In this document: positions 15,326 to 23,819 of the stretch, piece after piece
How the letters are laid out: each line of letters begins with the position of its first letter
How positions within the stretch are numbered: the first letter of the stretch is position 1
Source of the DNA: Leifsonia sp. ZF2019
GTDB taxonomy: Bacteria; Actinomycetota; Actinomycetes; Actinomycetales; Microbacteriaceae
Assembly: GCF_019924635.1 (NCBI RefSeq)
Contig: NZ_CP065037.1
Span: 2,604,001 to 2,668,000, forward strand
Direction of reading: 5' to 3'
DNA: 64,000 nt
Made by a program: the position numbers and the translations under genes
The notes under the pieces: model-generated
Told to the model about the DNA's origin: nothing
Seen by the model: only the letters and a program-made list of their open reading frames with translations
The model's database searches: none

Positions 15326-18300
15326 CCCTCCACCGTAACCCGCGCGGCCTCCGGCGACCAGGCGGGGATGTCCTCCACGAGCCGGATGAACCCGCTGAGC
15401 TCGGTGACGCCCGCCGGGGTCGTCGGCAGGAACTCGGACAGTTCGGGCGAATGGACGAGGAAGGCCGCCCACTTCGCGCGCGAGATCGCGACGTTCAGAC
15501 GGTTCATCATCAGCAGGAACGACATGCCGCGCGGCGCGTCCGCTGCACTGGAGGCGGCGAGGCTCACGATCGCGATCGCGGCCTCCTGCCCCTGGAACTT
15601 GTCGACCGTCCCGACCCGTACGGCTGTCTGCCCGGCGGCGTCGAGCGCGGTGCGCACCTGCGCGAGCTGTGCGTTGTAGGGCGTGACCACGATGACGTCC
15701 TCGGGAGCGAGAGGTGCGTCGGTCGCACCGGCGGACGGGTCCGTCCAGGAGCGCCCGAGCACCGTGTCGACGAGCTCGAGGACCACGGCCGCCTCTTCCG
15801 GCGACGCGGTCGCGTTGCCGGTGTGCGCGACGGGGACGGGGTGCAGGCCCGGCTCCACGCCGTCGAGCACGCGGTCGCTCGCGGTGGGGTGGGCGTGCAG
15901 CCGCCCCTCGTATGAGAGCACGGAGACCGCGTCGGCCAGAGCCGGATGCATGCGGCGGCTCTCGGCGAGGAAGTAGCCGTACGCGGCGGGCAGCACGTCG
16001 TGCCCTTCGCTCACCCAGCCCAGCGCCGAACCGTCGACCGGTTCGGGGTGGCGGCCCTGGCTGACCTGGGGCAGCTGCTGCGGGTCGCCGAGCAGCAGGA
16101 GGTTGCGCGCGGCGACACCGACGGCGATGGTCGAGGCGAGGGAGAACTGGCCCGCCTCGTCGACGACCAGGAGATCGAGGCTGTCGCGCGGCACACGGCC
16201 GGGGTTGGCGAAGTCCCAGGCGGTCCCTCCCAGCACGAAGCCGGACGCCGCGTTGTCCTCCGCGAAGACCAGGTGGGCGTCCGACGGGAGAACCGTGTAG
16301 GCCCGCTCGACGTCGGGAGCGGCGGAGGCACTCGCCGCCTTGCCGACCCGTGCGGGATCGAGCCCGGCCGCCACGACGCGGTCGAGCAGGTTCTCCACCA
16401 CCGCGTGCGACTGGGCGACCACTCCGACGCGCCAGCCGTGCTCGGCGACGAGCCGGGCGATGACGTGCGCGCCGAGGTACGACTTGCCCGTGCCGGGCGG
16501 CCCCTGCACGGCGAGGTACGAGCGGTCGAGGTCGAGCAGGCTCGCCACCACCGCCGTGATGCGTCCGCCGCCGTCGGCCGGCCCCTCGTCGGCCAGCCGG
16601 CCCGAGCGGGTGCGCGGCGGTGTGCGGCGCAGCAGATCGACCGTCGCATCGACCGGCCAGGTGCCGCCACGCAGCGCGGCGAGGAGGTCGGAGCCCCACT
16701 CGCGGATCGCGTCGCCCAGCCGTCGTGCGTCCGGCGGCGCCGCGGGTGTGAGCGCCGTGGGCGTGTTGCGGTACGGGAGGACGTCCTTCGGCAGTGTCTC
16801 CCGAACCACGACGGAGCCGTCGTCGGTCGCTCCGATCACGGCGACGGTGCGGGCGGTGCGCGAGCCCGGCTGGGCACGCGGCTGGCGGTAGGGCCCCGGG
16901 AACTCGTAGAGCAGGAAGGGCCCGCTGCGCTCGCTGACGCGCACGGCGCTCCCCGCTCCCCACTGCCCGCTCAGGAGCAGCTCGCGGCGTTCGACACGCT
17001 GTCCGTCGTCCTGGTGCCAGTCGCGGACGACCTGCACCGACTCGACGGCGAGCACGTCGCGGGTCTCGGCCCACTCCTCGATCGGCTGGATGAGGCGGGC
17101 GTAGTGCGACTGCCAGAAGGTCTTCTGCTCGCGGCGGTGGAAGTCGATCGCGGCCGCCGCAAGGGCGACCGCCGCTCGATCGGGAGTGCGGTGCGGGTCG
17201 AGCGGATCGCCCGCGTACCCGAGCAGGGCGGCGCGCAACGGCGACTCCTCCGGGGCGGGTTCGAGGTCGTCGACGGGTGCCGCGCCGACCGGGATGCTGT
17301 TCTCCGCGGCGCGGTCGAGCAGCCAGTCGCGCAGGCGCAGGGTGCTGACGCAGTCGTAGCGGTTGTAGTCGGCGAGCGCGTCGAGCAACGGCTGCGCCTC
17401 GTCGTCTCGTCCCAGCGCCAGCAGGTCGCGGGCGTTGGCGTACTCGGTGATCGAGTCGGCGCCGTTCGTGACTTCGCTGTGGCGCAATTCGTCGCCCATG
17501 TAGAGCGGTTCGAGCTTCTTGATCGAGTACGAGCGCGACCCCACCCGGACGGCCTTGCGCACCAGCGGGTACAGGTCGACCAGCACCGCGTCGCGCAGCA
17601 GGCCGTCGACCTCCTCTTCGCCGACGCCGTGGCGGGCGGCCAGCGCGAGCAGGTGGGTCTGCTCGTAGGCCGCGTAGTGGTAGATGTGCAGCTGCGGGTA
17701 CTGTCGGCGGCGCTCGCGCACGAACGCGAGGAACGCCTCCAGTGCCACCCGCTCGGCTGCGAAGTCGTGCCCCCAGAAGGCGGTGTACTCGGCGTCCACG
17801 TCGACCATGCCGAACAGGTAGTCGAGTCCCCAGCGCTCGCCCGCGCCCTCCGTGTAGAGCGGATCGCCCTCGAAGTCGAAGAAGAGGTCGCCCGGATCGG
17901 GCTGCGGAAGGGCCGCGAGCACGGGCGCGTTGTAGACCCGGACGGGAGGGGCCTCCCCCGGTGCGGCCCGCAGCTGCAGCCGAGCCTGTTCGCGCAGCCC
18001 CTCGAGCGTGCCGTCGGGGATCCCCTCGATCGGCCCGTCGGAGGCGGCCAACGAGTCGATGGTGCCGAGCCCCGCGGCGATCAGGCGGTCGCGCTGCGTG
18101 ACGCGCATCCCCGCGACCAGGAGCACGTCGTGGGAGGCCTGCACCTCGGCGTCGCACGTGTCGCAGCGACCGCAGACGGTGAAGCGGGGGTCGCCCCACG
18201 CGACCGCACCCGGATCGGCCAGATGCGCGTCGATCACATCGAGCAGACGGGCGCGGCGCTTGCGATAGACCGGTTCGATGTCGGACAGCCGGTGCTCGCT

Positions 18301-18828
18301 CACGGATCCGTCGCCGAGGAGCAGCTCGACGGTCTCGTCGGTGTCCACCCCGAGCCGGCGCAGCTGGTCGGCGTAGGCGGCGAGCTGCAGCAGCGCGGTG
18401 ACGCGCGCACTGCGGGCGAGCTTGGAGTCCTGCACGCGGTAGCGGCCATCGGGACGACGCACCACGAAATCGGCGAAGCCGACGAACGCCCCGTCGAAGA
18501 ACGTCGCCTGGAACACGACCTCGGCCTCGGACCGGAACGCCTCCGAGGTGAGCGCGACGGCCTCCGCCAGAGCGTCCGCCGTCAGATTCTCGGGGCGCGC
18601 GATTTCGGCCACGCCGCTCCCGAAGGTCTCGCGGTAGCGCTCCAGGATGTGGTGCTCGTGCTCGTCGCCCAGCCGGGATGACCGCACGTACATCGGGTCC
18701 TCGATCTCGCGTTCCTTCTCGATGCGCCCGAGCTTGACGTCGAGCGAGCGCAGGAACGCGAACTCGCATTTGGAGGCCTCGGTCAGATCGCTGGCGCTGG
18801 TGACGATGACTCCGTCGAGCACGAACAC
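15322..18828 (-). CDS. TM0106-type RecB-like nuclease fused to SF1 helicase
   Basis: A 1168-residue fusion. The N-terminal part (about 1-230) is a RecB-like nuclease domain with the motif region FVGFADFVVRRPDG...YRVQDSKLA and a likely Fe-S staple: Cys21 with Cys219, Cys222 and Cys225 (CGRCDTC). The middle (about 300-540) resembles an RNase H-fold module (LFFDFEGDPLY; DYNRYDCVSTLRLRDWL). The C-terminal part is a DNA2/NAM7-like SF1 helicase: Walker A GPPGTGKS near residue 775, DEAGQ near 888, GDPQQLPQV, VGTVDKFQGQE and MNRLNVAISRAKW. All motor motifs look intact. The role is unknown; DNA repair or defence is inference. The stop overlaps an AraC regulator. Confidence 0.9.
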   Translation of the reverse strand: MFVLDGVIVTSASDLTEASKCEFAFLRSLDVKLGRIEKEREIEDPMYVRSSRLGDEHEHHILERYRETFGSGVAEIARPENLTADALAEAVALTSEAFRSEAEVVFQATFFDGAFVGFADFVVRRPDGRYRVQDSKLARSARVTALLQLAAYADQLRRLGVDTDETVELLLGDGSVSEHRLSDIEPVYRKRRARLLDVIDAHLADPGAVAWGDPRFTVCGRCDTCDAEVQASHDVLLVAGMRVTQRDRLIAAGLGTIDSLAASDGPIEGIPDGTLEGLREQARLQLRAAPGEAPPVRVYNAPVLAALPQPDPGDLFFDFEGDPLYTEGAGERWGLDYLFGMVDVDAEYTAFWGHDFAAERVALEAFLAFVRERRRQYPQLHIYHYAAYEQTHLLALAARHGVGEEEVDGLLRDAVLVDLYPLVRKAVRVGSRSYSIKKLEPLYMGDELRHSEVTNGADSITEYANARDLLALGRDDEAQPLLDALADYNRYDCVSTLRLRDWLLDRAAENSIPVGAAPVDDLEPAPEESPLRAALLGYAGDPLDPHRTPDRAAVALAAAAIDFHRREQKTFWQSHYARLIQPIEEWAETRDVLAVESVQVVRDWHQDDGQRVERRELLLSGQWGAGSAVRVSERSGPFLLYEFPGPYRQPRAQPGSRTARTVAVIGATDDGSVVVRETLPKDVLPYRNTPTALTPAAPPDARRLGDAIREWGSDLLAALRGGTWPVDATVDLLRRTPPRTRSGRLADEGPADGGGRITAVVASLLDLDRSYLAVQGPPGTGKSYLGAHVIARLVAEHGWRVGVVAQSHAVVENLLDRVVAAGLDPARVGKAASASAAPDVERAYTVLPSDAHLVFAEDNAASGFVLGGTAWDFANPGRVPRDSLDLLVVDEAGQFSLASTIAVGVAARNLLLLGDPQQLPQVSQGRHPEPVDGSALGWVSEGHDVLPAAYGYFLAESRRMHPALADAVSVLSYEGRLHAHPTASDRVLDGVEPGLHPVPVAHTGNATASPEEAAVVLELVDTVLGRSWTDPSAGATDAPLAPEDVIVVTPYNAQLAQVRTALDAAGQTAVRVGTVDKFQGQEAAIAIVSLAASSAADAPRGMSFLLMMNRLNVAISRAKWAAFLVHSPELSEFLPTTPAGVTELSGFIRLVEDIPAWSPEAARVTVEG

Positions 18829-18892
18829 GCGCTGCCCCTTCCGTCGAACCTCCCCTCAACCTACCGGGGACCCCCGACACCCCCGGAGCGGC

Positions 18893-19456
18893 TCAGCCCT
18901 TCGCCGCCGCCTTCATCGCGCGCTTGTGCTCGCGCACGCGGGTCAGCGACGCGGCGTCGACGATGTCGGCGACCGACCGGAAGCCCTCGGCACCGTAGTC
19001 CCCTGCCGCCTCGCGCCAGCCCGGCGCCCGCACATCCTTCTGCTTGCCGAGCAGGGCGAGGAAGATCTTCGCCTTCTGCTCGCCGAAGCCGGGCAACGCT
19101 CTGAGACGGCGCAGCACCTCCGCGCCCGACGGATCGTCGCGCGTCCAGATCGCGGCCGTGTCGCCGCCCCAGTCGGAGACGATCGCGGCGGCGAGCGCCT
19201 GCACGCGACCCGCCATCGAGCCGGGAAAGCGGTGGACGGCGGGCGTCTGCTTCATCACGGCCGTCAGCTCGTCCGGGTCGAGCGCGGCGATCTGCGCGGG
19301 CTCGAGTGCGCCCAGCCGGTCGCGCAGCTTCGCCGGGCCGGCGAAGGCCGTCTCCATCGGCACCTGCTGATCGAGCAGCATCCCGACCACGAGGGCGAAC
19401 GGCGAACTGTCGAGAAGGGCGTCCGCCTCGGCGTCGCCCGTGATGTGGAGGGACAT
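18893..19456 (-). CDS. HhH-GPD-type base-excision repair protein
   Basis: A 187-residue protein of the HhH-GPD fold used by DNA glycosylases. The N-terminal ALVVGMLLDQQVPMETAF matches the conserved LLDQQ segment, and the helix-hairpin-helix is RRLRALPGFGEQKAKIFLALL (about 121-141), with Pro-Gly-Phe-Gly in the hairpin. The catalytic Lys/Asp positions of canonical endonuclease III enzymes are not obvious and there is no Fe-S Cys cluster, so activity is uncertain. GAGGGC precedes ATG 19456; a longer start at 19507 lacks support. Confidence 0.85.
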   Translation of the reverse strand: MSLHITGDAEADALLDSSPFALVVGMLLDQQVPMETAFAGPAKLRDRLGALEPAQIAALDPDELTAVMKQTPAVHRFPGSMAGRVQALAAAIVSDWGGDTAAIWTRDDPSGAEVLRRLRALPGFGEQKAKIFLALLGKQKDVRAPGWREAAGDYGAEGFRSVADIVDAASLTRVREHKRAMKAAAKG

Positions 19457-19605
19457 GCCCTCATGGTCCCACGCACCCGCCTGCTCCGGAAAGCCGCACC
19501 GCCACACCGCTCAGTTCGCCGTTCAGACGGCGTTCTCGCGCCGCCGCGCGTACAACTCCGGATCGGCGCGGGATCGCTCCGCAGGGCGATGTCGACGACG
19601 CGCGC

Positions 19606-19821
19606 TCACTGCAGCAGCAGCGCGACCCCCGCGATCGCCGACAGCACCGCAAGCAGCAGCGCGACCGCCAGGAGCACCGCGTGAACGATGAGGAACGGGG
19701 TGGCCTTGCCTGCGGCGTCGCGGGCTCGGGCGTCCCGGCGGACGCGGGTGAAGAAGCGGGGCCACGCGAAGACGTTGAAGGCGGCATTGAGGAACAGGAC
19801 GAGGGCGGCGAAGACGGTCAT
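19606..19821 (-). CDS. SCO4848-like small membrane protein
   Basis: A 71-residue protein with two hydrophobic helices (about 2-18 and 46-70) flanking a basic loop (RFFTRVRRDARARD). The pattern FNVFAWPRF...ATPFLIVHAVLL resembles the SCO4848 family of small actinobacterial membrane proteins, whose function is unknown. Its ATG overlaps the LysR regulator stop (ATGA), so it is coupled to that gene. Confidence 0.7.
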   Translation of the reverse strand: MTVFAALVLFLNAAFNVFAWPRFFTRVRRDARARDAAGKATPFLIVHAVLLAVALLLAVLSAIAGVALLLQ

Positions 19822-20711
19822 CGTGCCTCCAGCGTACGGGACCGGCCGAAGCGCTCGCTCAGGAGGTCGAGCATCGCGAGCGCGGCCGTGCTCGGGCGCG
19901 GGCGCGCGATCGCGTCCAGCCGCCACTCGATGCGCTCCCTCAGGGGGATCACGACGGCACCCGCGGCGGGGATCACCGTGAGAGCGGGTAGGACCGCGAC
20001 GCCGAGGCGCGCGGCGACGAACCGCGGGATCTCGCCCAGGTCGGACAGCTCCGTCGGCACACGGCGCGAGATCCCGCGCGCGGCGAGCTCCCGGTCGAGT
20101 GTGACCCGGTTGCCGAACCCCGCGCGGGCGTCGACCCACTGCTCGTCCGCCAGCTCGGCCAGCGACACCTCCGGGCGTCCGGCCAGCGCGTGATCGGCCG
20201 CGACCACGGCCACGAACGGCGAGACCGCCAGCTCGCGCTCGAGCAGCCCGGGCAGGCGATCCGGGAGGCCGACGAAGGCGACGTCGAGCCGCCCCTGCCG
20301 CACATCCTCCGCCAGCCCGGTCGAGCCGCTGGGCGACGGCCCGAGGCGCAGATCGACGAGAGGATGCCGCTGATGGAACTCCCCCATGATCCCCGGCAGG
20401 TCGATCGTCGTGAGGTTGGTGAAGATGCCGACCCGCACGACGCCGCGCAGCTCGCCGTCGCCGCGCGCCGCATCCCGAACGCGCTCGACGGCCCGCAGCG
20501 CGTCCCTGGCCTCCTCCAGCACAGCGACGCCCGTCGCGGTCGGCCGCACCCCGTGCGGATCGCGCTCGAACAGGGCGGCGCCGAGCTCTCGCTCGAGGGC
20601 CCGGACGCCGGCGGAGACCGTGGACTGGGCTGCGAACACCCTCTCGGCCGCGCGCGTGAAGTTGAGCTCTTCGGCGACGGCGACGAGGTATTCGAGCTGA
20701 CGGGTCTCCAT
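19818..20711 (-). CDS. LysR-family transcriptional regulator
   Basis: A 297-residue LysR regulator. The winged HTH is at residues 1-60 (METRQLEYLVAVAEELNFTRAAERV, then AAQSTVSAGVRALERELGA), followed by the substrate-binding domain (about 88-290) with GVVRVGIFTNLTTIDL. It is transcribed away from an MFS transporter across 92 bp that contain repeated ATCGAT motifs, the classical LysR arrangement, so the transporter is its likely target. The effector is unknown. An SCO4848-like gene is translationally coupled downstream. Confidence 0.92.
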   Translation of the reverse strand: METRQLEYLVAVAEELNFTRAAERVFAAQSTVSAGVRALERELGAALFERDPHGVRPTATGVAVLEEARDALRAVERVRDAARGDGELRGVVRVGIFTNLTTIDLPGIMGEFHQRHPLVDLRLGPSPSGSTGLAEDVRQGRLDVAFVGLPDRLPGLLERELAVSPFVAVVAADHALAGRPEVSLAELADEQWVDARAGFGNRVTLDRELAARGISRRVPTELSDLGEIPRFVAARLGVAVLPALTVIPAAGAVVIPLRERIEWRLDAIARPRPSTAALAMLDLLSERFGRSRTLEAR

Positions 20712-20803
20712 GGGCCCATGATAGTGCGGCCATCGATCATTCCGATGACAGGCATCGATTCTATCCGTTGGACTCGATTGCCGGGGCGGTGCATTCTTCA
20801 CAT
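20712..20803. promoter_or_regulatory. Divergent LysR/MFS control region
   Basis: CATCGAT occurs twice (around 20732 and 20754), and ATCGA...TCGAT forms an imperfect dyad overlapping TTGGAC (20768-20773), a -35 for the MFS gene. The -10 is CATTCT (20792-20797) with an 18-nt spacer and lies 6 nt before the MFS ATG, so that transcript looks leaderless. Confidence 0.5.
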
Positions 20804-22060
20804 ATGACCACCATCCGCGAACCCGAGACCGCTTCCGTCCCCGCACAGCACACCGCTCCGCTCCGCCGCGCCGGCGGCTGGCGCTTCCGCCACGGTGCAG
20901 GATTCTGGGTCATCGCCGCAGCGTTCCTCGCGGTGATGGCGTTCTCCACCGTGCCGACCCCGCTCTATGCGCTGTACCAGGCGCGGGACGGATTCCCCAC
21001 CTGGGTGATCACCGTCGTCTTCGCCGCCTACGCGGTCGGGGTCATCGCCAGCCTGTTCCTCATCGGACATCTGAGCGACTGGGCCGGCCGCCGCAGGATG
21101 GTCCTGATCGCCCTGCTGGTCGAGCTCCTGGCCGCGGCCGTCTTCCTGGTGTGGAACGACGTCTCGGGTCTGATCGTCGCGCGCGTGCTCTCCGGTGTGG
21201 GGGTGGGTGCTCTCACCGCGAGCGCGACGGCGCATCTCAGCGAGCTCCGTGCGGTCGCCCGTCCGGAGGAAGGACCCCAGCTGGCCGGGACGGTCTCCAC
21301 CGTCGTCAACACGGGCGGACTCGCCCTCGGCCCGCTGCTGGGCGGCGCGTTCGCGCAGTTCCTCCCTGCTCCGCTGCTGCTGCCGTACGTCGTGTTCCTG
21401 GTCGTGCTCGCACTGGCCTCGCTCGCGGTCGCGCTCGTGCCCGAGACGGTGGAGCGGGCCGAGGAGCGCCCCGCCTACCGTCCGCAGCGGATCTCGCTCC
21501 CCGCCTCGGCGCGCGGCGCGTTCTCCGCCGCCGCCGTCGCCGCGTTCGCCGGCTTCGCCGTCTTCGGCCTCTTCACCTCGCTCGCGCCGAGTGTGGTCTC
21601 CGGCGTCCTGCACCAGAGCTCGCACCTCCTCGCCGGCGCGGTCCCGTTCACCGTGTTCGCCGCCTCCGCCCTGTCGCAGATCGTGTTCGCGCGGTTGCGG
21701 ATGCGCGCCCAGCTGGCCCTCGCCCTGGTGCTGATGCTCGTCGGACTCGCGGGTCTCGCCGCGGGCGTCCTGGTCGCGTCGTTGGCGGCGTTCCTGGTGA
21801 GCGGCATCCTGGCCGGGGCGGGCGTCGGCCTCCTCTTCCGCTCGGCCATCGGCGTGACGGCGGCGCTCTCCGCCCCCGAGCGACGCGGCGAGGTCCTGGC
21901 GGCGATCTTCCTGGTCGCCTACATCGGTCTCGCCCTGCCCGTGCTCCTGGTGGGCGTCGCCCTGATCGTGTGGCCGCTCGTCCCCGTCCTGATCGTCTTC
22001 GTCGCGGCGGTCGGCGTGCTGGCCCTGGTGGGCGGACTGCGGATGCTGCGCACCGCCTGA
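20804..22060 (+). CDS. MFS transporter
   Basis: A 418-residue transporter with about 12 hydrophobic helices. The first-half loop signature GHLSDWAGRRRMVLIALL (between helices 2 and 3) marks the drug/sugar antiporter side of the superfamily. The first about 35 residues are hydrophilic. No substrate can be assigned. ATG 20804 is supported by the promoter spacing; there is no Shine-Dalgarno. The gene diverges from a LysR regulator that likely controls it. Confidence 0.88.
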   Translation: MTTIREPETASVPAQHTAPLRRAGGWRFRHGAGFWVIAAAFLAVMAFSTVPTPLYALYQARDGFPTWVITVVFAAYAVGVIASLFLIGHLSDWAGRRRMVLIALLVELLAAAVFLVWNDVSGLIVARVLSGVGVGALTASATAHLSELRAVARPEEGPQLAGTVSTVVNTGGLALGPLLGGAFAQFLPAPLLLPYVVFLVVLALASLAVALVPETVERAEERPAYRPQRISLPASARGAFSAAAVAAFAGFAVFGLFTSLAPSVVSGVLHQSSHLLAGAVPFTVFAASALSQIVFARLRMRAQLALALVLMLVGLAGLAAGVLVASLAAFLVSGILAGAGVGLLFRSAIGVTAALSAPERRGEVLAAIFLVAYIGLALPVLLVGVALIVWPLVPVLIVFVAAVGVLALVGGLRMLRTA

Positions 22061-22088
22061 CCGGCGGCGGCCATCCGCCGGCGTGGCG

Positions 22089-22703
22089 TCAGCCGGGCAG
22101 GTCGATCACCCGCAGCGATGTCGCACGAGCGTAGCCGCCCTCGACGAGGTCGACCTCGAAGCCGGCCAGTTGCTCCAGGTGCCGTGAGACGCGCAGCGCG
22201 CCGACATCGAGAGGCTCGCAGCCGATCGCGACGACGAGCTCAGTGACGAGCGTCTTCGCCGGGCCGTCGTCGGCGGCCACCAGCACCTGCGGACTCCCGT
22301 CTCCGGCGAGGTGCTCCGCGTAGACCGTGTTGAAGGCCTTGACGACGATCGCGCCGGGCGCGGCCTCCGCCATCCGCTCGGCCAGCGACGGCCCGGCCCC
22401 GTAGCGGCTCTCGAAATGCGGCGGATCGATCGGGTTGCCCAGGTCGAGCACGACCCGACCGGCGAGCTCGCCGGCGAGCTCGCCCACGACCTCGAGAGCG
22501 GCCGTGTCCCGTACCGCGACGATGACGACGTCGCTCTGCGCCGCGTGGAGCAGGTCGGTCCCGGAGCTGGCGCCGATCTCGCGGGCCAGCGTCTCGGCCC
22601 GGACGGGATCCCGCGACCCGATGACGACGTCGTGCCCGATGGCCGACAGCCGGCGGCCGAGCGCCGCGGTCATCGCGCCCGTGCCGAGGATGCCGATCCT
22701 CAC
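22089..22703 (-). CDS. NADPH-dependent F420 reductase-like protein
   Basis: A 204-residue Rossmann protein of the F420:NADP+ oxidoreductase family, which moves hydride between NADPH and cofactor F420. The N-terminal RIGILGTGAMTAALGRRLSAIGH is the dinucleotide-binding glycine motif, followed by VVIGSRDP typical for NADP. Later AFNTVYAEHL matches the family. GTG 22703 has GGGAGG 6 nt upstream. Some relatives act without F420, so the cofactor is not certain. It is separated from the upstream GH114 gene by a strong hairpin. Confidence 0.85.
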   Translation of the reverse strand: MRIGILGTGAMTAALGRRLSAIGHDVVIGSRDPVRAETLAREIGASSGTDLLHAAQSDVVIVAVRDTAALEVVGELAGELAGRVVLDLGNPIDPPHFESRYGAGPSLAERMAEAAPGAIVVKAFNTVYAEHLAGDGSPQVLVAADDGPAKTLVTELVVAIGCEPLDVGALRVSRHLEQLAGFEVDLVEGGYARATSLRVIDLPG

Positions 22704-22731
22704 CTGTCCTCCCCTCCGTCGATCCCCGTCC

Positions 22732-22775
22732 GACGGACCGGGTGCGGACGATCGCACGTCCGCACCCGGTCCGTC
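22732..22775 (-). terminator. 18-bp perfect hairpin after the GH114 gene
   Basis: GACGGACCGGGTGCGGAC (22732-22749) and its exact reverse complement (22758-22775) flank an 8-nt loop. It starts 14 nt after the GH114 stop, so it most likely terminates that gene. No T-tract follows. Confidence 0.8.
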
Positions 22776-22788
22776 TGCGGCCGATCGC

Positions 22789-23634
22789 TCAGCAGTACTC
22801 GTAGCGGTAGGCGCTGTTCCCCTTCGCGACCACGTCGCGGTCGCGGAGGATCACCGAGATGTTCTTGCCCTGCGCGGCGCACGCCTGGGTGTACGCGGAG
22901 CGGGGGTTGTCGGTGTACTCGATCTCGATGACGTTGTTCCCGTACACCGAGGTGTAGGCGTCGCACTCCGTGTTGTACTGGCACTCCTCGGCGATCGCGA
23001 AGTCGAAGCCGACCGTGTTCTTGCCGGCCGACCCGAGCTCCGTCGTGTTCTTCTGCGCGATCGCGAGGCCCTTCTGGTGCGCGTGCGCGGCGAGGAGCGT
23101 CGCCAGGTTGACGTTGTTCTGCTTCGTGAGCAGCTGCTTGCCGCCGCTCTTCGAGCGCGTCCAGGAGTCCAGGTTGTCCGGCTCGACCGCCTGGAATCCC
23201 TTGGTGGCGCACTCGTCGATCCAGCCGTTCACGATCGCGGCGATCCGGGTGCGCTTGGCCGCGGTGGACGTGTCGAGCAGGTACTCGTTCCACTCCGGGT
23301 CGCCGACCTTGACGCCCTTCGCGTTGCGGAGGATCAGGTCGTCGTTCGCGCCCGCCCACGTCGTGGTGTCGTCGGGCTGCGTCTGGAACGCATTGACGTA
23401 GCAGATGTTGTACTTCCCGGCGACCGGGGCGGCGGTGTGATCGCGGTCGACGATCCCGACGGACGCCGCCGGTGTGTACGGTCCGCCGATCTGGTAGTCG
23501 AACTGGGCGTTCACCGGCGGCGGCGCCGGTGTCCCCGTCGCCGCCTGGGCGGCCGTCCCGCCTGCCACGACCGACACGGCGATCGCGCCGGCCGACAGCA
23601 GGGTGGTGAGGATGGTGCGAGATGAGGCACGCAT
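22789..23634 (-). CDS. Secreted GH114 endo-alpha-1,4-polygalactosaminidase-like enzyme
   Basis: A 281-residue extracellular protein of the GH114 / TM1410-like fold, whose known members cut galactosamine-containing exopolysaccharide. A Sec signal peptide with a basic start (MRASSRTILTTLL) ends near AAQAATG. The mature protein shows FDYQIGGPYTP, KYNICYVNAFQTQ, the acidic motif KGFQAVEPDNLDSW (likely catalytic Asp/Glu) and FAIAEECQYNTECDAY. Four or more Cys suggest disulfides. It stands alone between its own promoter and a strong hairpin, with no polysaccharide gene next to it, so the substrate is inferred only from the family. Confidence 0.87.
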   Translation of the reverse strand: MRASSRTILTTLLSAGAIAVSVVAGGTAAQAATGTPAPPPVNAQFDYQIGGPYTPAASVGIVDRDHTAAPVAGKYNICYVNAFQTQPDDTTTWAGANDDLILRNAKGVKVGDPEWNEYLLDTSTAAKRTRIAAIVNGWIDECATKGFQAVEPDNLDSWTRSKSGGKQLLTKQNNVNLATLLAAHAHQKGLAIAQKNTTELGSAGKNTVGFDFAIAEECQYNTECDAYTSVYGNNVIEIEYTDNPRSAYTQACAAQGKNISVILRDRDVVAKGNSAYRYEYC

Positions 23635-23735
23635 CGGTGCTCCGATCTGCGGATGCCCCGCCTCGAGCGTGATCTCTGGCGTATCGCCCGGCGATCGTTC
23701 CCCTGACCGCCGGTAGGGCTCTCCACGGCGCGCTC

Positions 23736-23765
23736 AGGATACGAGGGGCGCGCGGGCCGACGCAA
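23736..23765 (-). promoter_or_regulatory. Promoter of the GH114 gene
   Basis: On the minus strand TTGCGT (23765-23760) and TATCCT (23741-23736) are separated by 18 nt. This leaves a leader of about 95 nt before the GH114 ATG. The remaining 185-bp gap holds nothing else I recognise. Confidence 0.5.
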
Positions 23766-23819
23766 GAAACGCTCAATCGGACCGACGATTCGGGACCGCC
23801 GCCCGACCGTCGTGATCGC

